From Verrucomicrobiales bacterium (GTDB lineage Bacteria > Verrucomicrobiota > Verrucomicrobiia > Limisphaerales > CAIMTB01): DNA of 64,000 nucleotides. A model generated the notes under the pieces. That model saw only the letters and a list, made by a program, of their open reading frames with translations. It was not told the origin of the DNA and did no database searches. Position numbers and translations under genes: made by a program. This document shows positions 43,344 to 54,600 of the stretch, one piece after another. The DNA lies in assembly GCA_016795425.1 (NCBI GenBank), contig JAEUHG010000120.1, forward strand, positions 1-64,000, given 5' to 3'. Position 1 is the first letter of the stretch. Every line of letters begins with the position of its first letter.

Positions 43344-45428
43344 TTAAACGGCGACCTGCGGATTCCGGGCGGCCCCTCGACGTTCCGCACAAGCCCCGAT
43401 CGCCGCCGTCAGGATTTCCGGCGCGAACGGCTTGGGCAGGAACTGAGATCCATCGCGGTCGAAAGGCGCCGGCGGGGATTCCTGGGTGAAGCCACTGACA
43501 AAGAGGAACCTCAAATCGGGCCGATCTTCACGCAATTTTTGGGCCAGTGCATAGCCGCTGACGCCGCCCGGCATATTCACGTCGGTAATCACCAGGTCGA
43601 TGCGATCCCTCAGGTCGGGCCAGCGCGCCAAGGCGGCCGCTCCACAATCAGCGGTCTCCACCGTGTGGCCGACCTTCGACAGAAGTCGAACCATGAGTTC
43701 GCGGAGGGGGGCCAAGTCCTCCACCACCAGCAACCGCTCACGTCCCTCACGCATGGGAGGTCGCAGCGGAGCGGCCGGTGGGGCCTCGGCCACCGCGATG
43801 GGCAGGTGAATGCGAAACGCCGTGCCGATGCCCACCGTACTGGTGAGCTCAATCCAACCTCGGTGTTGATGAATGATTCCGAAGGCCGTGGCCAATCCGA
43901 GTCCTGTCCCCTTCCCGACCTCCTTGGTGGTGAAAAACGGCTCGAAGATTCTCGGGAGATGCTCGGGGGCAATGCCCACGCCGGTGTCCGTCACGGTGAT
44001 CATGACGTAATCCCCGGCCTTCGCTCCTGTGGGTGCCGAGGGTGGCGGTGAAGCCACCGAAACGCGCGACGCAGCCAGAATCAGCACGCCGCCGGACGGC
44101 ATCGCATCGCGGGCATTCAACCCGAGATTCATGATCACCTGCTCCAACAACACACGATCCGCCAGCACATGGACGGAAGAGGCGGTGGAACAATGATGCA
44201 CTTGGATGGCCTCGCCCAGCACCCGAGCGAGCAACGTCGCCATGGACTGCAGGACCTCGACGATCTCGACGGCCCGAGTCTCCATCGGTTGGCGGCGGGC
44301 AAAGGCGAGCATTTGACGGGCGAGATGCGCTGCCTTGTCGGTTTCGGAGAGGATGGACGTTGCCGACGAACGAATCCGGCTCATTTCGGTGTCGTCCTCG
44401 AGGATCCGTGCCGCGTTCAGTTTGATGATGCTCAGGATGTTGTTGAAGTCGTGAGCCACTCCGCCGGCCAATTGGCCGATCGCTTGCAGCTTTTGGCTTT
44501 GCCGCACCCGGGCCTCCAGTTCCACGCGTTGAGTGCAGTCCCGAATCAAGACCAGCATCTCCGCGGATCCGCCCGAGACCATTCGCACCTCGAAATGTCG
44601 GGTCCCGTGCGTGTCGCGCACCGCGATCTCCTCAGCAAAACTCCCGGCTCCGTCGTAGGCCAGCCGGCCGAGGCCGCGACGCACCACTTCTGACAATGGT
44701 GCCGGCAACACTTCTTCCAGATTACCCCCGACGCGCAACGCACCGTCCGGACCGGACACGTCAAAGGGAACCACGTGGCCTTGTCGCGTGAGCAGAAGCA
44801 CCCGGTCCGGCAACGCGGCAAGGATGGCCCGCTGCCGAGATTCGCTCTGGCGCAAAGCCCGTTCCATTCGTTTCCGCTCGGTGAGATCGATGATGGCGGT
44901 CAGACAGACTTTATCGCCGTCAGGAGTCGCATGGAGCAACTGGCTCTCGAGGTGCAGGTCACGGCTGGCTTGATCGCTGGTTCCAAACCCCAGTTCCACG
45001 ACGGATCTGCGCCCGCTGGTGAAGACCTGGGTCAGGTGGCCATGGAACCGCTCCCGTTCCGAGGGGATCAGGTGCAATGCGAACGCGTTCGGGGTGGAAG
45101 TCTGCCGAGGTCGATCCAGGAGGTCAGCCGCCGCGAGATTCAATTCGATCACGCGATGATCAGGGCCGAACACCAGGTAAGGAATAGGCGCCAGATCGAA
45201 AAGGGCAAAATACCGTCCCCGGGCCAATTCGAGCCGTTCATGGCTTTCGCGGAGCTCTTCGTTCTGAATTTCGAGTTCCGCCTGGTGGATCTGAAGCTCG
45301 GTAAGCGCTTCCTCAGCGCTCAATTCGGATCCCGAACCCGGTTGGCGCCCTTGAACTCGGCGCGCCGCCTGTGCCCGCAATCCGTCCAGGCGATTGGATC
45401 GTGAACTTCCCGGCTCCTTCGACTTCAT
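43344..45428 (-). CDS. Hybrid histidine kinase, PAS-PAS-HisKA-HATPase-REC
   Basis: 694 residues from the ATG at 45428, which gives a 4-nt ATGA overlap with the CheB-CheR gene upstream; a TTG at 45446 is the longer alternative. No membrane segment. A short coiled coil (ELQIHQAELEIQNEELRESHERL) leads into a PAS (RYFALFDLAPIPYLVFGPDHR) and a second PAS-like region. The kinase core has His326 in AGGVAHDFNNIL, an N-box NLGLNARDAM, DTGVGI and GTGLGLATAFGI. The C-terminal receiver has Asp616 in VITDVNMPGG and a KPF lysine. The overlap implies co-expression with the CheB-CheR-PAS fusion, which could supply its signal. Confidence 0.93.
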   Translation of the reverse strand: MKSKEPGSSRSNRLDGLRAQAARRVQGRQPGSGSELSAEEALTELQIHQAELEIQNEELRESHERLELARGRYFALFDLAPIPYLVFGPDHRVIELNLAAADLLDRPRQTSTPNAFALHLIPSERERFHGHLTQVFTSGRRSVVELGFGTSDQASRDLHLESQLLHATPDGDKVCLTAIIDLTERKRMERALRQSESRQRAILAALPDRVLLLTRQGHVVPFDVSGPDGALRVGGNLEEVLPAPLSEVVRRGLGRLAYDGAGSFAEEIAVRDTHGTRHFEVRMVSGGSAEMLVLIRDCTQRVELEARVRQSQKLQAIGQLAGGVAHDFNNILSIIKLNAARILEDDTEMSRIRSSATSILSETDKAAHLARQMLAFARRQPMETRAVEIVEVLQSMATLLARVLGEAIQVHHCSTASSVHVLADRVLLEQVIMNLGLNARDAMPSGGVLILAASRVSVASPPPSAPTGAKAGDYVMITVTDTGVGIAPEHLPRIFEPFFTTKEVGKGTGLGLATAFGIIHQHRGWIELTSTVGIGTAFRIHLPIAVAEAPPAAPLRPPMREGRERLLVVEDLAPLRELMVRLLSKVGHTVETADCGAAALARWPDLRDRIDLVITDVNMPGGVSGYALAQKLREDRPDLRFLFVSGFTQESPPAPFDRDGSQFLPKPFAPEILTAAIGACAERRGAARNPQVAV

Positions 45429-48400
45429 GAGATTCTGGATGGACAAGGCGAGCCAGGGCCAGTTGGCGATTCACCGCGACTCGCGAGAATGAGATCGGTG
45501 AGGTCATGGTGCGAAACCACCATGCCGGGCACCGATCCTTGAATCCGCAGGGCGTGCAACCGAAACCAGCGTCGCTGATTCGGCGCGTCGCACGGATATT
45601 CGGCCACGAACTGCGGGTTTCGCCCTTCAAGGACCGCGCGGAGTCCCTCGAGAATCTTGACTTCGGTTCCCGGACCGCCGGCGGGGCCTTCCCGGCAGAC
45701 CGCAAAATAGTTGGCACCCACCCCCATCCGCGCCGGGTCGCCTCCGTTCTCCCGGGCGAACTGTTCCCAGGCCCGGTTCACGCATTGGATGGTGCCGTCG
45801 AGATCGACGACGGCGATATTGGCGGGAAACGCATCGATGATTCCGCGCGTCCGCGCCTCGTTCTCAGCCAAGGACCGTTCGGCCTTACGCCGCCGGGTGA
45901 TATCGATGACGGTCACCACCAGTCCGCGCACCTCTCCCGTCTCGGTAATGTAGGGCGACAGCCGCAGAAGGAGGGTCCGTCCGTCAGGTTGGTCCAGCTG
46001 CCATTCCTCGTGCTCCCGCTTTTCCAGCACTTCCGTGGCGTGCTTGGCCATTTCCGGGAAGCGCAATAGTCGCGCTGCGGTTTCGATGGGCGCACCGATA
46101 TCCTCAGCGGTAAGCGGTGTCAGGATGTACAGCGCGCTCGACGCACGGCGGATGCGCATCGAGTTGTCGACGAGCATGGTCCCGACCTGCGACGAAGCGA
46201 GCAGGTTGTTGATGTCATTGGTGAGGTCGGTCAATTCCTCAATGCGATTCTGGTTCTCCGTGTTGACCGTGTGCAGCTCTTCGTTGACGGACTGCAGTTC
46301 CTCATTGGTGCTCTGCAACTCCTCGTTCGCCGCCAGCAGTTCCTCGTTCGCGGTCTGCAGTTCCTCGTTCGAGGACTCCAATTCCTCGATCGTGGCTTGC
46401 AGGCTCTCGCGGGTATCGGCCAGCTCCTGTTCGAGATCCTGGATATGATCCTGGGCGCTGCGCGCGGCATCGAACTCCTCGGCGCGCGGATCACCCGACT
46501 TGGGAGGAGCCTTTTCTTCGATGAACAGCAGCCTCAATGGCAACGAAGAGGTTCCTGGGACCTCCACCGGACTGACCCGCAACCGGAGATACCGGGTCAC
46601 GCCACCCAGGTGACAACGCACGTTGTCGTAGATGAACTCGCCCTTGGCGCGGGCCGCCTTTTTCAATGCGCTGGCCACCGCCGCCGACAGACCCGCGGGC
46701 AGAAGGCGGAACAGGTCGCGACTAAACGCGCCCGGCGCCGGTTCCAGGTACTGTCCGACCGGCCCCAGCAAGTGCAGCACTTCGTTCGCCTCGTCGACGA
46801 CCAAACAGGGTGGCACATGCTCGGCAATGAGTTTTCGATGAATGCACTCCAGCAACTGCCCCTGCCCCGACACCGGACGGACCGTGGAGGAGAGTTCAGG
46901 CACGCCCGCGACCCGGCGAATTGACGGGCGAGGCCCATCCCAGCGGGGTCGCCGAACGGAACTGCGGGTCTGGTACAGCTTGTGGCGCACACTCGCCGTG
47001 CGAAACAGCGAGCTGAGTTCCCCGAGGGCCTCGCTGGGCCCCAGCAGCAGGAAGCTCTCGGGTTTGAGCGCGAAGTGGAACATGTCCAGGACCCGTCGCT
47101 GCACCGGCTGCTGGAAATAGATGAGCACATTGCGGCAGCTCACCAGATCGAGGCGGGTAAACGGGGGATCCTTGAGCAGATCGTGCCGTGCAAACACCAC
47201 CATCTTTCGCAGGCTGGTCACCACTTGATACCCGTCCGGTCTCTTGACGAAATACTTGGCGAGCAGCGCGGGCGGCAGATCCGCGACCACGCTCTCCGGG
47301 TACACCCCCTGGCTGGCGGTTTCCAAGGCTTCGCGGGCAATGTCCGTGGCGAAAATCTTGATATCCCACGCGGTGCCTTCGGGAGCCGGGGTCTCGGCCA
47401 GCAACATGGCGAGGGAATAAGCCTCCTCACCCGTGGAACAAGCCGGCACCCAAAGGCGCAGCGTGCGATCCCGCGACGCGCGCTTGGTCAGTTCGGGCAG
47501 CACGTTGCGTCCAAGGTATTCCCAGGCCTCGCCATCCCGGAAGAAGCGCGTCACGCAGATCAGCAATTCATGGAAGAGCATCGTCGCTTCCCGCGGCGAA
47601 GCCTCCAGATGGCGGCAATAGTCCACCAGGTGCTGGATCTGGTTGATGCTCATCCGGCGCTCGATCCGCCGGTCGATGGTCGCGCGTTTGTAACCCGAAA
47701 AATCCACGCCGCAACGCTCGCGCAGGATGGCGAACACCTGCTGCATCGACGGATCGTCACCGAGCCGATCCGAGGCGGCCTCCGCGCGGGCGACAAAGGG
47801 GTGCTGAAGGTATTGGAGGAGCTTCCGCGGCATCTCCTCTGGCGGCAGAATCAGATCCGCCAAACCGGTGGCAATCGCGCTTCGAGGCATGCCATCGAAC
47901 TGCGCGGACGTCTCGCTCTGGACCAGGACGAGCCCGCCCACATCCTTGATGGCTCGAATCCCCATGGTGCCGTCACTGCCGGTACCCGACAGGACGATAC
48001 CGACCGCTTTCGATCCCTGGTCCTCAGCCAGGGAGCGGAAAAAGACATCGATGGGCAGATGCAATCGGTGATCATTGTCCACCGCCACCAACTTCAGCCG
48101 CCCCTTGCTGATCTTAAGATGCTTCCCCGGAGGGATCAGATAGATCCGGTTCGATTCCACCGACATACCATCCTCTGCCCGCAGCACCGGAATCGCCGTC
48201 TTCTTGGACAGCAACTCGACCATGAAGCTCTTGTAGTCGGGAGAAAGATGCTGCACGACGACGCACGCCAAGCCGCTGTTCACCGGCATGGTGGCAAAGA
48301 ACTTCCCCAACGCCTCCAATCCGCCGGCGGACGCTCCGACTCCGACAACCGTACATCCCAGGTGGGTCGGTTCCACCTCCGGATCGGGATCCACCTTGAT

Positions 48401-48508
48401 ACCCGCCGGCAGCGCTTGAGTCGGGTTATCCCGCAGCGATGCGCGAGCCTTCGCGGTCGACCGTTTGGTTTTCGAGGGTGAATTCCGGCGGCCGTCGAGG
48501 GCTTTCAT
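45425..48508 (-). CDS. CheB-CheR-PAS fusion signalling protein
   Basis: 1027 residues. The CheB methylesterase domain has its catalytic triad regions ([35 protein letters not shown]). The CheR methyltransferase domain follows, with CVTRFFRD, the SAM-binding [25 protein letters not shown] and [10 protein letters not shown]. Residues about 676-770 form a long coiled coil made of NEELQ-type heptads, then two PAS domains (around residue 770 and 880). The CheB part lacks the N-terminal receiver of the classical chemotaxis enzyme. Proteins of this layout occur away from chemotaxis operons and are thought to signal through their PAS and kinase partners. No CheA, CheW or receptor gene lies nearby; the co-translated hybrid kinase is the likely partner. 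Target of methylation is unknown. Confidence 0.95.
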   Translation of the reverse strand: MKALDGRRNSPSKTKRSTAKARASLRDNPTQALPAGIKVDPDPEVEPTHLGCTVVGVGASAGGLEALGKFFATMPVNSGLACVVVQHLSPDYKSFMVELLSKKTAIPVLRAEDGMSVESNRIYLIPPGKHLKISKGRLKLVAVDNDHRLHLPIDVFFRSLAEDQGSKAVGIVLSGTGSDGTMGIRAIKDVGGLVLVQSETSAQFDGMPRSAIATGLADLILPPEEMPRKLLQYLQHPFVARAEAASDRLGDDPSMQQVFAILRERCGVDFSGYKRATIDRRIERRMSINQIQHLVDYCRHLEASPREATMLFHELLICVTRFFRDGEAWEYLGRNVLPELTKRASRDRTLRLWVPACSTGEEAYSLAMLLAETPAPEGTAWDIKIFATDIAREALETASQGVYPESVVADLPPALLAKYFVKRPDGYQVVTSLRKMVVFARHDLLKDPPFTRLDLVSCRNVLIYFQQPVQRRVLDMFHFALKPESFLLLGPSEALGELSSLFRTASVRHKLYQTRSSVRRPRWDGPRPSIRRVAGVPELSSTVRPVSGQGQLLECIHRKLIAEHVPPCLVVDEANEVLHLLGPVGQYLEPAPGAFSRDLFRLLPAGLSAAVASALKKAARAKGEFIYDNVRCHLGGVTRYLRLRVSPVEVPGTSSLPLRLLFIEEKAPPKSGDPRAEEFDAARSAQDHIQDLEQELADTRESLQATIEELESSNEELQTANEELLAANEELQSTNEELQSVNEELHTVNTENQNRIEELTDLTNDINNLLASSQVGTMLVDNSMRIRRASSALYILTPLTAEDIGAPIETAARLLRFPEMAKHATEVLEKREHEEWQLDQPDGRTLLLRLSPYITETGEVRGLVVTVIDITRRRKAERSLAENEARTRGIIDAFPANIAVVDLDGTIQCVNRAWEQFARENGGDPARMGVGANYFAVCREGPAGGPGTEVKILEGLRAVLEGRNPQFVAEYPCDAPNQRRWFRLHALRIQGSVPGMVVSHHDLTDLILASRGESPTGPGSPCPSRIS

Positions 48509-48601
48509 GATTCAGAACTGTAGTCATCTTAACATCGATCGTCATTAGGCCGTCAACGGGTTTGCCGTTAGCCGACATTCGTTCCAGAATCTTAACGTGG
48601 C

Positions 48602-50833
48602 TCAGTCTAAACGGACACTGAGGGTACGGGGTCTGGATTCGTTTTCGAAGCGCACCCAAAGAAGTCGATCCTGGCTGGAATAGGTGAGGTCCGTGAGTTC
48701 GGCGCCGTCCAATTGCACCTGACGGGCGGGCTTCGGCAGGCGCAACAGAACCACGGCCCGGGTGCCTCCGATCCCTTCCACCACCCACTCCAAGACATCA
48801 CGCCCGCCCTTCTTGACGGGCAGGGCCTTGCAGGCAGAAGCCAGCACGCGCGGCCCCCCGGATCCCACTTGGTCGAGGTCGAGCAGAAAACGCCGAGCCC
48901 CACCCGGCAAGGTGGTCTCGCGAACCACAGCCAGTTCCGGGTCAAACAAATCCACGAATCGGCCGCGCACCGATCGAGCAGGTGTCGCTTGGCTTTCATC
49001 CAGACCTGCGGCCACGAGATAGGGTCCACGCCGGAGCAGGAGATAGTTGGTTTCCTTCCAATCGCCCCTGCGGCTGCCGACCGCCTGTCGGGCCAATGCC
49101 GCCACGATCCCGTCGCCCTCGGGAGACGCGGCCAGGTCCGCTGGATTGGATCTCCGCCAGAAGACGCGGCCCTTCCCGACCCGAACGCCAGGGTCGACCG
49201 TCGTGGCCGACCCCATCTCGAACGCCGCATCCTTGAGCCCCAATAGTTCGAACAGATGAAGGCGCGGAGTGGCATAGTCGCGACCGTCCGAGTTCCACCA
49301 TTCGCGCACCTTCAGATACGGATCGGCATCGTCATCCACGACCACCAGGCGTCCTCCCGCTCGGACCCAACTTGCCAGTGCTTCATGGACATCGGGTGAC
49401 ATCGGCTTCATTCCGCGATAGGTGACAAACAGCACCTGAAGGCCGCGCAAATACCGGGGAAGCGTCAGGTTCTCCAACTGGACTGGCATGACCGGGATCC
49501 CTCGTTTCAAGAGCGGCAATGCCAGTCCATAGACATTTCCAAGATGCCGGTCCCCGGGGTTGGGATCACCGCGTTGAAACATGAGGGTATCACTGATGAT
49601 CAATCCGATCCCGGTGGTTCCCGACTCCCACCGCCATCGTGGCTGCCGAAGATCGTTAAGCGCCTGCATGACCACCTGCAGTTCGGTCGCGTACGCGGGC
49701 GGGATCGGCTGCGGATTGGGGCTGTTAGCCGGGTATTTGCCGCCAAAGACCCTTTCCGGCCAGGGCGCCACCTCGAATTGCCACACTTCGGGTTGGAGGA
49801 GGGAAGCCACCAGGGTGGACTCCCAATTCGTCCGGTAGTCCGTCCAATCATGTTTGGGATCGTCCTCAATCGGATCGTTCAGGTACCAAACCGTGCGACC
49901 GGTGCCTCGGACGAGGTTTTGCATCGCGCCGTATTCCAGGAATGCGGTTTCGAAGGTCCGCTCGCGCACGACACCGCGATACTGGTTGGGAGTCCGGGAG
50001 GTGCCGGTCCAAACCTGCGCGATGTAGCCATCGCAACCGGTCAACCGGGCCAGGCTGGATTCCGGGCTCACGATGCGCCAATGGGCATAGTTCAGCAGGC
50101 TGTGGGTGGGCACATAGCAGCGGACGCCGCGTCCCGTGCGCTGGTTGAAGGCCTGAATATGATCAAAGACCTGCTGAAGAGCCCGGCGATAGAGGTAGTA
50201 CTTCAGCTTGGAGGCACGCCACTGCGCATCCACGGAGGAATGCGGTGGGGACCATTCCTCGCCGTAGTAGCGTCGCCACTCGCGTTTGAACCCCTCGGAG
50301 TACCCGCCCCGCACCCAGAATTCGGGTTCCTCCAGGTGAATGGCTTCCGCGCCGGCGTCCAGGGCGCGCTGCACGCCAACGCACAGGAACTTTCCGAAGT
50401 TCTCACCAGGACACATGTAGTACACGTCGCCACCATGGCTGATCTTGTTCCCATTCCGGTCGGTCTGCGCTTCATCCTCGTGATTCACACCGTCGAATCG
50501 TCCGTAGAGGTAGTCCTGGTATTGCCCCCATGAGACGCCGGTCATGACATGGATTCGATATCCACGGTCACGCCAGGTCGCCATGCGGGCCGGCAAACCC
50601 GGGTCGATGCCATAGACAATCGCCACGTCCGAACGCAGATTGCCGGCCTCGCTCCAGGCGCCGCCGGTTTGAAAGCAGGTTCGCTCCAGGGACTGCAAGG
50701 GATCGATGGGAAACGCCGGCGGGTTTGCGCCCTGCGAAACACCGAGAGATAGGCTCCCAATAAGCACGAACGCGAAGGCAGCCGCCTCAAATGACACGAG
50801 GCGAGAGGAACACTGTTGCCGGGAGGAAACCAT
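48602..50833 (-). CDS. Secreted glycoside hydrolase-like protein
   Basis: 743 residues with an N-terminal hydrophobic signal (EAAAFAFVLIGSLSLGVSQG). The first 400 residues look like a TIM-barrel hydrolase: GYRIHVMTGVSWGQYQDYLYG, then AGAEAIHLEEPEFWVRGGYS, where the Glu pair could be catalytic, then IAQVWTGTSRTPNQYRG. Residues about 410-520 (IGLIISDTLMFQRGD ... VLFVTYRGMKPMSPDVHEALASWVRAGGRLVVVDD) resemble the amidotransferase-like trimerisation domain found in GH42-type beta-galactosidases. The C-terminus is beta-rich. I do not recognise a specific family; polysaccharide or glycoside breakdown outside the cytoplasm is the best guess. It lies 187 nt downstream of the DNA glycosylase gene on the same strand. 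Confidence 0.8.
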   Translation of the reverse strand: MVSSRQQCSSRLVSFEAAAFAFVLIGSLSLGVSQGANPPAFPIDPLQSLERTCFQTGGAWSEAGNLRSDVAIVYGIDPGLPARMATWRDRGYRIHVMTGVSWGQYQDYLYGRFDGVNHEDEAQTDRNGNKISHGGDVYYMCPGENFGKFLCVGVQRALDAGAEAIHLEEPEFWVRGGYSEGFKREWRRYYGEEWSPPHSSVDAQWRASKLKYYLYRRALQQVFDHIQAFNQRTGRGVRCYVPTHSLLNYAHWRIVSPESSLARLTGCDGYIAQVWTGTSRTPNQYRGVVRERTFETAFLEYGAMQNLVRGTGRTVWYLNDPIEDDPKHDWTDYRTNWESTLVASLLQPEVWQFEVAPWPERVFGGKYPANSPNPQPIPPAYATELQVVMQALNDLRQPRWRWESGTTGIGLIISDTLMFQRGDPNPGDRHLGNVYGLALPLLKRGIPVMPVQLENLTLPRYLRGLQVLFVTYRGMKPMSPDVHEALASWVRAGGRLVVVDDDADPYLKVREWWNSDGRDYATPRLHLFELLGLKDAAFEMGSATTVDPGVRVGKGRVFWRRSNPADLAASPEGDGIVAALARQAVGSRRGDWKETNYLLLRRGPYLVAAGLDESQATPARSVRGRFVDLFDPELAVVRETTLPGGARRFLLDLDQVGSGGPRVLASACKALPVKKGGRDVLEWVVEGIGGTRAVVLLRLPKPARQVQLDGAELTDLTYSSQDRLLWVRFENESRPRTLSVRLD

Positions 50834-51020
50834 GGCGCCGCTATCTTAGGGATCCGTCCCACGGGCTCCACAGGAAAGACGCCAACCGAGGCCGAACGTC
50901 TGCCGCGGAAGTGGCTTCCACGACCGCACTCCCCCCCCCTGCCATCGGGTCCCGCACCCCAGCCTAGGATCGATGCGACTCCTCGCCGCGTCCGAACACG
51001 CTATGCCACGAGTCGTCTGC

Positions 51021-51659
51021 TCATCCTCGGGGTGACCCGGGGGCCGGCCACGGAATCTCCACCGCGCGCCAAAGGTACCATGAGGCCGTGGTGCGATAAG
51101 GCCGCCATCGCTCCCCGTGACTCAGCACCTCTTTGGGCTTGGGCATTTCATCCAGCCCAAAGGCCAATCGGAATCCGTTGCGAATGCCGAAATCATCCGC
51201 GGGCAAGACGTCCGGGCGTCCCAGTTGAAACATGAGCAGCATCTCGACCGTCCATCGCCCCACGCCACGAACCTCGGTCAACCGCGTCACGATCTCGTCG
51301 TCGGGCAGTTTGGTTATCTGGCGAGAGGTCGGGATCAGGCCCGACATGCTGTGCCGTGCGATATCCCGGATCGAAGCGATCTTGGCGCGCGAGAATCCGC
51401 AGGCCCTCATCTGATCGTCGGTGATCGCTTCGATGTCGGCGCTGGAGGGGAATCGTTTGCCGGGGAAAAGGTCGCAGAAACGGTTGAGAATGGTCTGTGC
51501 GGCCTTGCCATTGAGTTGCTGGTTCGCCACAGCGCGCACCAACGACTCGAACGGCGACCGCTTGGTATCGGGCGCCAAAAGGCAGTTGCCGACCCGACGA
51601 ATCACCGTCCCCAGGACAGGATCAGCACGACGCAAATGGCACAGGGCTTCGGAATTCAT
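51021..51659 (-). CDS. DNA-3-methyladenine glycosylase II-like (AlkA type) enzyme
   Basis: 212 residues from the ATG at 51659, which overlaps the stop of the lipoprotein gene as ATGA. HhH-GPD superfamily: the helix-hairpin-helix is LTEVRGVGRWTVEMLLMF (around 128-144), followed by PADDFGIRNGF, in which the Asp155-Asp156 pair contains the catalytic aspartate. Early conserved region FESLVRAVANQQLNGKAA fits AlkA-like proteins. It would excise alkylated bases in base-excision repair. It lacks the N-terminal TBP-like domain of E. coli AlkA, as many short homologues do. Its coupling to a lipoprotein gene is unexpected for a repair enzyme. There is no iron-sulfur cysteine cluster, which argues against endonuclease III. 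Confidence 0.9.
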   Translation of the reverse strand: MNSEALCHLRRADPVLGTVIRRVGNCLLAPDTKRSPFESLVRAVANQQLNGKAAQTILNRFCDLFPGKRFPSSADIEAITDDQMRACGFSRAKIASIRDIARHSMSGLIPTSRQITKLPDDEIVTRLTEVRGVGRWTVEMLLMFQLGRPDVLPADDFGIRNGFRLAFGLDEMPKPKEVLSHGERWRPYRTTASWYLWRAVEIPWPAPGSPRG

Positions 51660-54600
51660 GGCGCAGCGGTGGGTTGTGGACGGCGCACTTGGGCCATGGA
51701 TCCCACCCAACGGGTGTTGTATCGCCGATTCAACGCATCTCCGGGATGTTCCGGACGGATTTCCTGTCCATACCGCTGATCATTCATGCCTTCCCACGGC
51801 AGCGGCTCCACGCGATCTCCCAGGACCACGTGGAAATCCGCATCCTTGTCCCAACCCACCGTGAACAGGAAGAACGTACGCCGCGCCGCTTCCGACCTGG
51901 GCGGCAGCCGGTCGGCCGCGAAATCCAAAGTGAGTTCATCGCCGCCGTTCAGCAACGCCAGTCCCCCGTCGCGATGAGCCACCAACTCATCCACCGGACC
52001 ATACCGCGTGCACCAACCGCTCGGGGTGACTCGCCAATCCGGCCACGCCCTCACCTGATCATAGTCCGGAGTCAACGGCTGGGTCCACGGCAGGTCCTTG
52101 AACTCTGCGTAACCCCTCCAGTGCAAATCGGTGCGGTCGGGTGACAACCTGCGCACCGTCACACCCGCCGAGGCCAGATCGACGCGCTCGAAAAGGGCGA
52201 TGCGGTCCCAGTGAATTTCGAAGGACGTCGTCAGACGGAGGCGCCGAGTATCGCTCGGCAGTTGGCCGGCCAGATCGACCACGATCGTCTTGGTCTTTCC
52301 GCAGGGCGCGCCCACCGTGACATTCACCGGTTTCCAGCCCATTGACGTTTCGGCCTCGAGCCGCGGGAACGGAAAGGGCAGGTCCGGGTCCCGGCTCGCA
52401 GCGATATTCGCCATGCCGCCGCCAAACCGAAGCCATCCGGTCAACGCCAAAGCCAGGGGCCGCGCCGCGTCGATGCGATCAAATTCCAATTCCACGCCAT
52501 GGGGCTCGGCGTGACCGCGCTGTTGAGGCGGGCGCAGTTTCAACGGCGACACCATGACCTGATCCACCGCCTGCAATGCCGCCGTGACGTCCGTGCCGGC
52601 GAGATTCTGCGCCCTTCGCAAGGCGGTCCTGTTCCGCAGGGCGACGAGATCGGTCGGCGGGAAGGGCCGGCCTGGCACCAACTTATCGGTAGGATGCACT
52701 TCCACTTCGGGAGGATGGTCGACCACCACCAATTTCGCTTCGTCGAGGTAAAGCACCTCACGCAATTCCTCGGTGACCTGGAGGGTATAATAACCGTCTC
52801 GGGGCTTGAACGTCTCCGTGTCGCCAATCCAGGCCAACTCATCGGGATCCGCCTCGATGTACCACCCTTCCGCCGCCGGCAGCCCGACCGGCGCGCCCCC
52901 CAGCAGATCGGTGACAAACACAAAGCGTTCGCCGTCCCATCGATACAGGTACGGGCAGGATCCCGTCGGCCGAACCAACTCGACCAACGCCACCTGTTGC
53001 CCCGGCTGCACAGGCGTGTCGATGTCCGTGCTCATGGTGTCGAACCACCGGACGTTGAGGGCGTCGATCTTCTCGCGTTTACCCACGCCGATCTCGACTG
53101 GAAGGTGATGCACGGTGCGCAACGCGCGCCAGTTGCCGGAAGTGAGTTCGATGCGAAGGCCCAGACCCGAACCATTGGATCGAGTTCCCAGCAGCCGGAG
53201 TTTGAGTTGGCGATTGGCGTTCCCGCCGTCGTTGCGAAACACCTTCAATCCCTGCCCCTCCATCGACACCACAAAGTCCGTGTCACCATCGTTGTCGACA
53301 TCCGTCGTCGCCAGGGAATCAATGGATCCCTGGGGCAGCCCCTCCAAACCCGTCGCCGCCGTCGTTTCCTGGAACGTGCCGTCGCCGGTGTTTCGCCAAA
53401 GTCTGAGTCCACGAGACGTCGTCCCCAGCAGGTCGAGCCAGCCATCATTGTCGTAATCGACCGTGGTCAATTGGCGCAGCGGCGCGCCTCCCAGGGTGAG
53501 TGCGGACGATTTGGGAAAGCCATTGAGGAGGACGGTCAACTGGGTGTCGCCAGCCACTGCCATATCCTGGCGCAGGTCGTTGTTGAAATCCCCCACGGCC
53601 AGAACGACGCCGCCCGGCCATTCCTGCGGCGGCGCTGCATTGGTCAGCGGACCGCCGCGCTGTTTCAGCAGCAGGTGGGCCACGTTGGTCGGTCCCGGTC
53701 CCGGCAAAAGGAAGTCATTCAATTCATCGCCGTTCCAATCGTCCGTCAACAAACCTAGCCAGCCCGAGGCGCCGGTGGGGAACCCCGAACTGGCGGTGCC
53801 ATTGGTAAAGTACATGTTGCCGAGGTTGCGCAGCACCCTCACGGACCGGTTGGTGGGCGTCAAAAGAACCAGGTCGAGATTCCCCGTGAAATCGAGATCC
53901 GCCATGAGGCCATCCACGGCAGGTTGGTTGCGCAGATTCGAAAACGCGGTGGAATCGCTCATGATTCCGTTGGTCGCCAGGCGAAAGGCATGAAGGCCAC
54001 GATCGCCAAGAACCACGATATCCTCGTAGCGATCGCGATTGAGATCCCCGACCAGAACCCTCGTGTAGCGCGCTCCCGGCGTCACCGCCGCCGCGGTGGG
54101 CGCCGGCTGGAACTTGCCGCCAGTATTCAGTAGCAACCGAAATTGCGCATCGCCATCCCGTACAAACAGGTCGCTCGAGCCGTTGCTCTGAATATCGATC
54201 ACACCCATCGGCCCGGCGAACCGGCCGCTGTCCGTTCCCAGGGTGTCGGCGGTGGCATCGACGAATCCCACCGGAATACCCTTCGAATCCGGCGGGTCCA
54301 ATCGGAACGGCACGCGAATCTTGGTATGCTCGCTGGCTTCAACGACCGACGGGTCCACCGAGGCTCCACTGCGTTGCGCCAGAAGCGCCCGATGGCTCTC
54401 CAAGGCGCGGGCGGCCTCGTCGGATCGCCCCAACCGGGTGAGGGCCTGGCTGAGGTTGTAGTAGGCGGAGGGATGATTGGTTTCGAATTGCAGCACCTCG
54501 TCAAAGAGCGATGCGGCGTCCTCGAAATGTCCCAACTCGAAGTGGGCACGCCCCAGAAGATAGCTGGTCGCATTGGCGGTGCGATCGATGTCCTTCGAAA

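Noticed and set aside
41252..43390. 712-residue minus-strand open frame opposite the hybrid kinase gene
   Set aside because: No domain is recognisable, while the plus strand encodes a complete kinase with all catalytic motifs; long antisense frames are expected in GC-rich coding DNA.
46982..48481. 499-residue plus-strand open frame opposite the CheB-CheR fusion
   Set aside because: No recognisable domain, and the minus strand carries intact CheB and CheR catalytic motifs.
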